This document shows, piece by piece, positions 1 through 6,083 of a stretch of DNA of 24,634 nt. Source of the DNA: a virus; IMG/VR virus record IMGVR_UViG_3300012964_000055, positions 1-24,634 of that record; one strand, written 5' to 3'. The stretch's first letter is position 1, and each line of letters begins with the position of its first letter. The translations under genes and the position numbers were made by a program. The notes under the pieces are model-generated. The model saw only the letters and a program-made list of their open reading frames with translations, was not told the DNA's origin and searched no databases.

Positions 1-1208
1 ACAAAACTGCGCCACGTATTGTTACCCGTACCCACTTGATGACCAGCCACGTTACCCAACTCGTCTAAGTACCTCACGTACCTGCCGAACCACTTGCCCA
101 CCCCGCCATCGAACCAGTACTGCGCGTTGGCGTCCTCCCGTACAATTTCCACCGCGTTTTCCCGATACCAATTCACTACCGATTTTACCGCACACCAATA
201 TTTAAAATTATCCCAGCCCGGCTTTTTGAACTCTGACGCGATTTCCGCCACTTCCTCCGGCAAGGATTCGTACACGTTATCCGCAAACGTTTCCTGAATG
301 CGGTACGGAGGGCGGTTTATGCAGGCCAAAAAAAGCGACCCTGGTTTATATTCGCCTCGCATCCAGGTTTGCAGGTTATAACCCTCTAACCAGTCTTTAC
401 CCTGCGGCTCATATTGAGGGTCAAACCACAACCGGAAATTGGCGGCGGCGTCCAATACCAATTTTTCCACGGCTTCCCACGACCCCTTTGCCGCGTTTAA
501 TTTTTCACGGGTTTGCTCGTTAATTAAATGCTTATTGCTTTTATGCGCTTCCATAAATTCCGGAGGCGCCCATTCATGAAAATGAACTTTGCCTGCGTAA
601 ATATCCAGTAAATTTTTTTCGACAGCGTACAGTTGCTTTGTCCATTTACCGCCGTGTTCGTGCGCCATTTTAAATTTGAATAATTTCGGGCTTTTCGGAT
701 TCGCGGGATCGTGGCGCAATTGCTGTAATTTTTCAAGAATGCGTTGCACTGGTTCGGATATGGGCTTGTTACTTGGCGGTAATAATACGATAGGGGTTTC
801 GATAAAAGGGTCTGAGGTCATAATTTTCTCCAAATATTCTTTACGTTTGTTTTTATAGTCAGGAATTATTATTTCATTCATTTTTAAGGCATTGAAAGCC
901 AAATAAATTTCCGTGCCATTTTGTTTTTTTATGATATGCCGAAATAATACCCCGCGTTCCACCAATGATTTAACGGCCTTTTGTACGGTAATAATCGACA
1001 TTTTATTTTCCCGCGCCGCCCGCTTATATTGAAGCCAAAAATAATTTGTAGTTTTAAATCGCTTCATGTCGTTAGTTTCCGCCCAATGCAAAAACCATTC
1101 CATTAAAATACACTCGGAACGCCTCCAATCAATATTTTGAAACATATGGTACTGAGAATAATCCGCAGGAGAATTATGCTCGTAAGAATTTACACTTGCT
1201 GCATTCAT
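1..1208 (-). CDS. Winged-helix replication/control protein, partial (runs off left edge)
   Basis: Reading leftward, an open frame starts at ATG 1208-1206 and stays open for 402 codons to the window edge, so the C-terminus is missing. The start overlaps the stop of the upstream gene as ATGA, which implies translational coupling. The N-terminal part (about residues 60-110, around MSIITVQKAVKSLVERGVLF) has the look of a winged helix-turn-helix with a following beta wing. The rest is hydrophilic, rich in Trp and Lys, with no catalytic motif I recognise. Together with the neighbouring wHTH gene and a repeat-rich intergenic region upstream, a replication initiator or primosome-loader role is a reasonable inference, but a regulator is equally possible. 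The frame is certain; the function is not. Confidence 0.75.
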   Translation of the reverse strand, partial: MNAASVNSYEHNSPADYSQYHMFQNIDWRRSECILMEWFLHWAETNDMKRFKTTNYFWLQYKRAARENKMSIITVQKAVKSLVERGVLFRHIIKKQNGTEIYLAFNALKMNEIIIPDYKNKRKEYLEKIMTSDPFIETPIVLLPPSNKPISEPVQRILEKLQQLRHDPANPKSPKLFKFKMAHEHGGKWTKQLYAVEKNLLDIYAGKVHFHEWAPPEFMEAHKSNKHLINEQTREKLNAAKGSWEAVEKLVLDAAANFRLWFDPQYEPQGKDWLEGYNLQTWMRGEYKPGSLFLACINRPPYRIQETFADNVYESLPEEVAEIASEFKKPGWDNFKYWCAVKSVVNWYRENAVEIVREDANAQYWFDGGVGKWFGRYVRYLDELGNVAGHQVGTGNNTWRSF

Positions 1209-1639
1209 AATAATTTTTTATCCTTTTTAAATTGCTCGAATTCTTTGACTAAAGCCGCTTCTATTTGGCGGTCTAATCTATCTTGATCTAATTTATTGAA
1301 TACCCCTGGAGCAAAACTTATTAAAACATCGAAGGACTTGTATCCGGTTTCTATCGTCCATCTATAAAGTAATTTATTGTCTACTAATGATTTAATACAA
1401 CGATCCGTAGCCGCTTCGGAATACCCAAATTCGTCCGCAGCCTCATCATAAGGAATATAAAAAAAATTGGAGGGAGAATTTACATCTTTAAACACTTCAT
1501 AAATATAATCTTCATAGGTAACAAACAACCAGTCCAAAAACCGCAAATACTTTTCAGACGGCGGCTTCGGTTTGTCCTCCCGTATAGAAGTTTTTATAGG
1601 ATTAAAAGTGGATGGAAATTCTAATAACTTTTTAGACAC
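1205..1639 (-). CDS. Small winged-helix DNA-binding protein
   Basis: A 144-residue protein. The start is GTG at 1639, chosen because an AGGAG Shine-Dalgarno lies at 1649-1645, five bases upstream. Residues about 35-105 look like a winged helix domain: a Trp-rich first helix, a helix-turn-helix around EFGYSEAATDRCIKSLVDN, then a hydrophobic wing (LLYRWTIETG). The C-terminus is charged and probably helical. It overlaps the next leftward gene by ATGA, and both have a similar plan (Trp-rich helix, HTH, wing), so they may be distant relatives. Their joint position beside a repeat-rich, ORF-free region suggests replication or early control. No family name can be given from sequence alone. Confidence 0.7.
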   Translation of the reverse strand: MSKKLLEFPSTFNPIKTSIREDKPKPPSEKYLRFLDWLFVTYEDYIYEVFKDVNSPSNFFYIPYDEAADEFGYSEAATDRCIKSLVDNKLLYRWTIETGYKSFDVLISFAPGVFNKLDQDRLDRQIEAALVKEFEQFKKDKKLL

Positions 1640-1644
1640 TTAAA

Positions 1645-1661
1645 CTCCTGCCTTTTGCAGG
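1645..1661 (-). promoter_or_regulatory. Hairpin overlapping the Shine-Dalgarno of the wHTH gene
   Basis: On the minus strand CCTGC (1661-1657) can pair with GCAGG (1651-1647) over a 5-nt loop. The AGGAG Shine-Dalgarno of the GTG-start gene at 1639 occupies 1649-1645, so three of its bases fall in the 3' arm. Folding would lower translation initiation. The pairing is visible; regulation is inference. Confidence 0.4.
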
Positions 1662-1915
1662 GGCGTCCGCTTCCTCCCCGGATAAATCCACGCAGAAGAA
1701 CGAAAACCCCGGTTCAGAACACCCCTGAAAAAAGCAGGAATCGTTCTGCATTCAATTTATTTGACGCAAGTTGCGGAAACTCATTCGTCGATACTAAGAT
1801 ATAAAACTTTTTCAAATCGTCTACTTTTTTTCGTGTATTTATATATTATTATTTTAACGCCGGATATTAAAATAAATACGCCGATTTTTGTAAAACTGGT
1901 TTCGGAACGAAATCA

Positions 1916-1988
1916 ATATCCGCCGACATGAGGGTGCTTTAAAGCGAAAGCGTAAAAGCATCCGGTAGCCCGAAAGGGCGGCGGATAT
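1916..1988 (+). repeat. Nested inverted repeat, possible three-way-junction RNA or DNA structure
   Basis: ATATCCGCCG (1916-1925) is perfectly complementary to CGGCGGATAT (1979-1988). Between them sit two further hairpins. One is a 9-bp stem (1932-1940 with 1955-1963, one G-U pair) whose loop contains GCGAAAGC. The other is a 4-bp stem GCCC/GGGC (1968-1971 with 1976-1979) closed by GAAA. The GAAA tetraloops are read on the plus strand, which favours a plus-strand RNA upstream of the operon starting at 2138. I do not recognise it as a known riboswitch or ribozyme. An alternative is a DNA cruciform used in replication. Confidence 0.6.
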
Positions 1989-1991
1989 ATT

Positions 1992-2014
1992 TACAGTAAT
2001 AATTATACAGTAAT
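1992..2014 (+). repeat. Direct repeats TACAGTAAT
   Basis: Two exact 9-bp copies at 1992-2000 and 2006-2014, start to start 14 bp, immediately right of the nested inverted repeat. They are possible protein-binding half sites, but the copies are short and AT-rich, so chance is not excluded. Confidence 0.35.
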
Positions 2015-2024
2015 TCGAGGCGTA

Positions 2025-2065
2025 TTTTAGGTAGGGTGCGCACGCATACTTTTAGGTGGGGTGCG
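2025..2065 (+). repeat. Two 16-bp direct repeats, iteron- or operator-like
   Basis: TTTTAGGTAGGGTGCG (2025-2040) and TTTTAGGTGGGGTGCG (2050-2065) differ at one base and are spaced 25 bp start to start. GTGCGCAC at 2036-2043 is a palindrome overlapping the end of the first copy. The array lies about 70 bp upstream of the first rightward gene and is a plausible binding site for one of the wHTH proteins or for a replication initiator. Confidence 0.55.
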
Positions 2066-2123
2066 AAAATTGCACTATACCTATGGACAGGAAAAATCCT
2101 CCGCGAAAACTACCAATTCAATT

Positions 2124-2129
2124 TATAAT
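2124..2129 (+). promoter_or_regulatory. TATAAT -10 box positioned for a near-leaderless transcript
   Basis: A perfect TATAAT ends 8 bp before the ATG at 2138, so the expected start of transcription falls at or next to the start codon. No Shine-Dalgarno is visible between the box and the ATG, and no good -35 hexamer is found 16-18 bp upstream. The same 11-mer AATTTATAATA recurs at 3710-3720 in front of the structured non-coding region. Confidence 0.45.
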
Positions 2130-2137
2130 AGAAACGT

Positions 2138-2374
2138 ATGGAACTAAAAATTGATTATGACTGGTTGGACGAAAAGCTGAAAAGCATAGAACATGAATTG
2201 CAAGCAGCAGCGGAAACAGAAACCGCTTTGCGGAAACTTATTAAAAAAGAAATCCAGGCGGAAACTGTGGACACGATTATTGGCTACATTGACACAGCCC
2301 GCGACGAAATAAACGATTTACGCGCCGACCTGCATTTAATGAAAATAAAGCAACAGGAGTCCAAACTAACATGA
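2138..2374 (+). CDS. Small coiled-coil protein of unknown function
   Basis: A 78-residue, highly charged, almost certainly all-helical protein. The heptad-like pattern runs through residues 10-75, with no Cys, no membrane segment and no known motif. It lacks an evident ribosome binding site and may be translated from a leaderless message (see the TATAAT box). It overlaps the next gene by ATGA (2371-2374), so the two are co-translated and perhaps act together. It could be an oligomerisation partner for the membrane-anchored wHTH protein that follows. Confidence 0.6.
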   Translation: MELKIDYDWLDEKLKSIEHELQAAAETETALRKLIKKEIQAETVDTIIGYIDTARDEINDLRADLHLMKIKQQESKLT

Positions 2375-3690
2375 CAAAACGCAGCGTAAAAGAAGCCTTA
2401 CAAACCGAAATCCGGCGGCTCGGCCATTTCCCGTCCCTTGACGAGTTTTCCGAGGCGCTCAAACTCAAACCCGGCCAGACCAAACAGGTATTGAATATAC
2501 TTGCCAAGGACGGGTACTTAATCGCAGACGGCGACAACTGGCAGGTAAACCCGACACAAAAAAGTAGGGAAGTCAGCGGCGCGGTGACGGGGGCGGAACA
2601 GGCGGGCGTGGTGGAACCCGAACTGGTTATCAATGACGACGCCCAAGATGCGGTACGAGAGGCGGTGGAAACAGAATTACCAGAAACCCCTTTACAGGCT
2701 ATGCAAAGAGCGTCAGAAACTTTAATGCGGTATGGGGAAAAAGCCCCTAACACCTCCCATTTATTAAATAAATCGCAATGGGAATCCTCAATGGAAAACG
2801 CTTGCGGTAAAGCCGAAAATTGGCAGGCGTTTTGGCGTAAAAAACTCGCGGCATGGAAATGGAAAAAGAACACTAAACCGCCCGCCCGCAAAAAGCCGCA
2901 ATCCGCAGCCGGGGTGATAACGTTTATCCGCGCGGTCATGGGCGCAATCGGTATCGGTGCGGCGGCAATATCTATGTATTACACGTCCCGTTTTACTGAG
3001 GAGCTTTTTCCATACACAACTTTGGCTTACCTGCTTTCCGGCATTATGATCGGATTCAACGTCATGGCGTTTGAACTCATTTTGCTTTTCGGTAATGGAC
3101 AAGCGACTACACACTGGTTTCGCTGGCCGGCGGCGTTCGTGTTTTTCTTGCTGTGGCTTGTCGTAGGCGGGTTTAGTATTACCGCAACCGTGGCAGGGCA
3201 GTACAACCAACACGCAAAAAACACAATGGCAACGGCGGTGACTTCCGGCAATCCGCAGGCAGTGGCGGCAAAGTGGCAAAACATTACCGCGCGAAAATCC
3301 GTATGGGAAAACCAGATAAAAAATGCGCAGGAACAAAATTCTACCCTTAATAATAAATTAAAGGATATGAAGCCCGACGACACGGCATACGCAAACACAA
3401 ACTGGTATATTACCGACAACAACGCCAAAATAGCCGACGCCAATGCGAAACTAAATGAAATCCGCATTGAAGAAGCAGCAATGCTTAAAGAGCATCCGGA
3501 GGTGTTGCAATTGGCGCAAAGGGCAAATGATGGGGGAGGCGTGCCGGATTTTTACGGATTTTTGGCGCGGATCTTTGGGGCGACTCGGGACGTTATACAA
3601 TTTTGGGTGTCGCTATTTCCGGCGGTATTTGTGGATTTGATTGCCCCTATTGCGGCGGCGGCGGCGTTGTTTTTGCGGGGTAAAAAATAG
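2371..3690 (+). CDS. Membrane protein with N-terminal winged-helix-like domain
   Basis: A 439-residue protein with an unusual layout. Residues about 5-60 look like a small winged helix (helices, then GYLIADGDNWQV as the wing). Residues 60-175 are a polar, flexible, Lys/Arg-rich linker. Three hydrophobic segments follow at about 181-203, 214-241 and 252-276. A polar helical stretch rich in Asn, Gln and Lys spans about 280-390, and a last hydrophobic segment lies at about 408-435. The start overlaps the previous gene by ATGA. A DNA-binding head tethered to the inner membrane could serve partitioning, superinfection exclusion or membrane attachment of the replicon. These are inferences; I do not recognise a named family. 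Confidence 0.65.
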   Translation: MTKRSVKEALQTEIRRLGHFPSLDEFSEALKLKPGQTKQVLNILAKDGYLIADGDNWQVNPTQKSREVSGAVTGAEQAGVVEPELVINDDAQDAVREAVETELPETPLQAMQRASETLMRYGEKAPNTSHLLNKSQWESSMENACGKAENWQAFWRKKLAAWKWKKNTKPPARKKPQSAAGVITFIRAVMGAIGIGAAAISMYYTSRFTEELFPYTTLAYLLSGIMIGFNVMAFELILLFGNGQATTHWFRWPAAFVFFLLWLVVGGFSITATVAGQYNQHAKNTMATAVTSGNPQAVAAKWQNITARKSVWENQIKNAQEQNSTLNNKLKDMKPDDTAYANTNWYITDNNAKIADANAKLNEIRIEEAAMLKEHPEVLQLAQRANDGGGVPDFYGFLARIFGATRDVIQFWVSLFPAVFVDLIAPIAAAAALFLRGKK

Positions 3691-3713
3691 TCGGAATTTT
3701 TAGCGGCTAAATT

Positions 3714-3719
3714 TATAAT
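3714..3719 (+). promoter_or_regulatory. -10 promoter box ahead of the structured non-coding region
   Basis: A perfect TATAAT lies 24 bp after the stop of the membrane-protein gene, inside the 11-mer AATTTATAATA that also precedes the gene at 2138. No strong -35 is seen. Expected transcription start is near 3726, just ahead of the tRNA-like and helix-rich stretch. Confidence 0.4.
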
Positions 3720-3725
3720 ATAAGT

Positions 3726-4050
3726 AGCTGACGGTGTTTCGGCCTGTCGGCGGTTGCGGAGTATATCAGCGGTAGAACAGGCGACGGTCTGGGCGCGGGT
3801 TCGAGTCCCGCCTCCGTGGAGTCTTGGGGAGTGTGCGGTTCACCAGGGAATCTGGTTTGCAAATACGCGGACAGGCCGTATGGATTGCATTGAACCTGGT
3901 AGTCAGTGGGGAGGGTATGGGTAAACCTGAATGAGTCCCAGAGAGTACCTGCTTGAATGAAATGTCGGTAAATCTTTCCGGCAAAACTGTGACGACATGG
4001 CGGCACACACATAAGCGTTTTTCGGTATCGTAAACCGTTGGCAATAATAA
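3726..4050 (+). ncRNA. Candidate structured non-coding RNA, about 325 nt
   Basis: The stretch has no credible coding frame but several perfect helices in plus-strand RNA. ACCAGG (3842-3847) pairs with CCTGGT (3895-3900). Inside it GCAAATACG (3859-3867) pairs with CGTAT (3877-3881) and TTGC (3885-3888) around a GGA bulge. GGTATGGG (3914-3921) pairs with CCCA (3937-3940) and TACC (3946-3949). ATGTCG (3962-3967) pairs with CGACAT (3993-3998). CGGCCTGTC (3740-3748) is perfectly complementary to GACAGGCCG (3870-3878), a long-range pairing or pseudoknot. A tRNA-like domain lies at 3755-3818. It follows a TATAAT box. No known RNA family is recognised, and the boundaries are estimates. Confidence 0.5.
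3755..3818 (+). tRNA. tRNA-like element with shortened anticodon arm, probably not a decoding tRNA
   Basis: The T arm is perfect (GCGGG, loop TTCGAGT, CCCGC; 3795-3811). TGCGGAG (3755-3761) pairs with CTCCGTG (3812-3818) as a 7-bp acceptor with two G-U pairs at the end. AGCGGTAGA (3768-3776) matches a D loop, but the D stem keeps only two pairs. The central arm folds as CAGGC/GTCTG with a 4-nt loop GACG instead of a 7-nt anticodon loop. The total is 64 nt rather than the usual 72 or more. No CCA is encoded. It may be a decayed phage tRNA, a tRNA mimic within a larger RNA, or a recombined attachment-site remnant. Confidence 0.4.
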
Positions 4051-4062
4051 AGTAGAGGGTGA

Positions 4063-4260
4063 ATGAATAAAATATATTGGCAACTGGTTTTTAATTTGAT
4101 CGTATTCGCGGCGGCTGGTTTCGCCGTTCAAACCTATTTCGATATCCCGGATTTCAGTTTCGGTTTGCGGGTTAACGCGATGGTGTGGGTGTTATATGGA
4201 ATTTCCATGGAACGCCTATGGCAAAAATATCAATCAGCAAAGGCGGCGAATCATGATTGA
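4063..4260 (+). CDS. Small inner-membrane protein
   Basis: A 65-residue protein whose ATG follows a GAGGGTG ribosome binding site. Two hydrophobic segments are visible, about residues 7-24 and 35-50, with a short Lys/Gln-rich C-terminus. It opens the rightward operon that leads into the Rad50/Mre11 genes and overlaps the next gene by 8 bp. No family is recognised. Small two-helix membrane proteins in this position are often holin-like or exclusion proteins, but nothing here distinguishes these options. Confidence 0.55.
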   Translation: MNKIYWQLVFNLIVFAAAGFAVQTYFDIPDFSFGLRVNAMVWVLYGISMERLWQKYQSAKAANHD

Positions 4261-4570
4261 TATAAAAAATGACGATTTGAAAAAGTTAAAATCCGAGGCG
4301 GAACCGGAAAACAAATCCGGGCTAAAAAATTATGGTTGGCAAAACCTATTTGCGCGTAAGCAAATAGACCGCAAGCGCAAAATGTATTCCGCTGCATGGA
4401 AACAGCTCGAAGGACTCGACATTCACGCCGAATACGAGTTGATAATGCGTAAAGCGTCGGCGTTGCCTCGGGTAAAGCGGGATTTGGTGATTGCGTGTGT
4501 AATCGCCGAGCAGCAAGAAGCAGCGGAAAAGGCGACCAAAGCCGCACAGGACGTGGCGGATAAACCATGA
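4253..4570 (+). CDS. Hypothetical soluble helical protein
   Basis: A 105-residue protein. I place the start at ATG 4253, preceded by AAGGCGG, rather than at an in-frame ATG further upstream (4196) that lies deep inside the previous gene. The sequence is Lys-, Ala- and Glu-rich, with a likely helical C-terminus (EQQEAAEKATKAAQDVAD). It overlaps its neighbours on both sides (8 bp and ATGA), typical of an early phage operon. No motif is recognised. Confidence 0.55.
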   Translation: MIDIKNDDLKKLKSEAEPENKSGLKNYGWQNLFARKQIDRKRKMYSAAWKQLEGLDIHAEYELIMRKASALPRVKRDLVIACVIAEQQEAAEKATKAAQDVADKP

Positions 4571-4869
4571 AACCAAAAGAAATAGCAACTAAACTATCTT
4601 TAAAAGTATTATTTTCCGACAATCATTTTTCTATCTGTCGCCTGAAAGATTTATTGGATTTGAATGAAATAACTCCAGATTCAGAATTACTACTAATTCT
4701 TCAAGCGCTGCATTGTGTCCCTTATTCTGATATGGATTCAGAATTTAAAAAATGGTTATTCGATAACGTTCTGCTATTATTTGGAACTTACAGTAGTGTT
4801 CTTGGATTTGATTTTCAAAAAATAATGGATGTAGTTTCGCAATCAGAATTGCCTGAGGATAGAACATGA
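4567..4869 (+). CDS. Hypothetical small protein upstream of the Rad50-like gene
   Basis: A 100-residue acidic protein, overlapping the previous gene by ATGA at 4567-4570 and the Rad50-like gene by ATGA at 4866-4869. It is rich in Leu, Phe and Asp and probably helical. Its base composition is more AT-rich than the flanking genes, which may mean a later acquisition. No known domain is recognised. Tight coupling to the nuclease genes suggests a shared time of expression rather than a proven common function. Confidence 0.55.
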   Translation: MKPKEIATKLSLKVLFSDNHFSICRLKDLLDLNEITPDSELLLILQALHCVPYSDMDSEFKKWLFDNVLLLFGTYSSVLGFDFQKIMDVVSQSELPEDRT

Positions 4870-6083
4870 TCCAGCAACTTGAATTACAAAACTTCCAGTC
4901 GCATAAAAAAACGACGCTCAACTTGCACGCCAACGTCAACGCCATAGTAGGCGAAAGCGACACCGGCAAGACCGCTATTTTACGCGCCTTAAATTGGCTG
5001 TATTACAATCGACCTTCTGGCGTGGAATTCGTATCGCATTGGAACCAAGACGACAAAGGCAATCCAATAGAACCTACTTACGTCCGCGCCGATTTTACAC
5101 CCGATTGTTTTGTGCGGCGGGTACGCGAAAAGGCGTTGAACGGATACGATTTAAACGGGCAGATGATGGAAGCGGTCAAGACAGACGTGCCGGAAACCCT
5201 ATTGCCGATTTTCAACATATCGGAAGTAAACATTCAGCGTCAAATGGACGCCCCGTTTTTGCTGTCGGAAAGCAGCGGCGAGGTCGCCCGGTTTTTCAAT
5301 CGCATCATACGCCTTGACCTTATCGACCGCGTGTTGAGCCGGGCAGAACAAATGCGGCGGGCGCTTAAAAAGGATGTCGAAGCGGCAGAAGCGGAGGAAA
5401 TCCGGCTGACGGAAAGCCTGAAAACGTTTGCGTGGACGGATGCCGCCGAAACGTTATTGAAAAAAGCGGTAAACGTGGAAACGCGATTGGCGGAAAATAA
5501 AAAACAATACGAAACCCTGTTTGAAAAATCGGCGGTTTTGCATATCGACTTAATGACAATTGAAAAATCGAAGTGGATTGTTGAGGCGGAAAATCTGGTT
5601 GCGGAATATGTGGCAGTGGAAAAATCGCTGGCAGGTAATAAGCAAAAACTTAATTTACTTTCCGCTGCTAAAGTAAATTTAGAAAATAATAAGTTTACTT
5701 TGAAAAATTCTAACTGGATTCCCAAAGCCGAAAAACTACTCACACAATTCGTAAACGATGAATGGAACTTATTATTGCAACGAAACTTAAAAACCGAATT
5801 AGAAATCGCAAAACAAACATACGAAACAAACATGGAAACACTCGCAACACTTCCCGACATACCGAAAACCGAAACGCTCGTCCGGGAACTGGAAGCGCAA
5901 ATCAAGACCGTAACCGAGTCTCAACGCAGGTACGCCGGGTTGAAATCGACGTGGATGCAAATCAATAAACTGGAAGCCGATGCGTTAGATGCGGCGGCGG
6001 AATTGGAGCGGCTGGCAAATCAGTTGCCGGATACCTGCCCCACATGCGGACAAGAATGGAATCATGAGGAGGCGTGCGTATGA
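4866..6083 (+). CDS. Rad50/SbcC-like ATPase, N-terminal half (Walker A plus coiled coil, ending at zinc hook)
   Basis: A 405-residue protein. The start (IQQLELQNFQSH) is the usual Rad50/SbcC first strand and its Q-loop-side fold. Walker A is GESDTGKT at residues 29-36, followed by a lobe I core to about residue 160. A long coiled coil with a repeated Lys/Glu pattern runs from about 160 to 385. The protein ends 11 residues after CPTC (391-394), the Rad50 zinc-hook motif. Signature motif, Walker B and H-loop are all absent here and occur in the gene at 7434-8045. In the family these parts normally lie on one chain, with the hook at the middle. The likely role is the ATP-driven DNA-end-processing complex with the Mre11-like product encoded immediately downstream (ATGA overlap). 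Confidence 0.88.
   Translation: MIQQLELQNFQSHKKTTLNLHANVNAIVGESDTGKTAILRALNWLYYNRPSGVEFVSHWNQDDKGNPIEPTYVRADFTPDCFVRRVREKALNGYDLNGQMMEAVKTDVPETLLPIFNISEVNIQRQMDAPFLLSESSGEVARFFNRIIRLDLIDRVLSRAEQMRRALKKDVEAAEAEEIRLTESLKTFAWTDAAETLLKKAVNVETRLAENKKQYETLFEKSAVLHIDLMTIEKSKWIVEAENLVAEYVAVEKSLAGNKQKLNLLSAAKVNLENNKFTLKNSNWIPKAEKLLTQFVNDEWNLLLQRNLKTELEIAKQTYETNMETLATLPDIPKTETLVRELEAQIKTVTESQRRYAGLKSTWMQINKLEADALDAAAELERLANQLPDTCPTCGQEWNHEEACV

Larger units (their letters stand above)
1640..2137. other. 498-bp intergenic region between divergent operons, candidate origin/control region
   Basis: No credible gene is present. The left 250 bp are AT-rich with runs of T and A on both strands and no clear consensus promoter. 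The right 230 bp hold a long nested inverted repeat (1916-1988), two copies of TACAGTAAT (1992-2000 and 2006-2014), and two near-identical 16-bp direct repeats (2025-2040 and 2050-2065). There is also a GTGCGCAC palindrome (2036-2043), a GTGC/GCAC hairpin (2061-2075) and a TATAAT box just before the rightward operon. Divergent genes, a flanking wHTH pair and spaced repeats fit an origin or operator region. Which of the two it is cannot be decided here. Confidence 0.5.

Noticed and set aside
1916-1988. Hammerhead ribozyme
   Set aside because: CATGAG resembles part of the core, but CTGATGA and the correctly placed GAAA after stem II are absent.
2277-3467. Long minus-strand frames opposite the membrane-protein gene
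   Set aside because: They mirror the coding gene's third-position bias, lack ribosome binding sites and encode Cys/His/Arg-rich low-quality sequence.
3755-3900. tmRNA
   Set aside because: The tRNA-like part is continuous in one place instead of split between 5' and 3' ends, and no tag reading frame is visible.
3713-4131. Minus-strand open frames of about 100-120 codons across the tRNA-like/helix region
   Set aside because: They run antisense to a helix-rich stretch, have no ribosome binding site, overlap each other in different frames and show low-complexity Pro/Arg/Thr composition.
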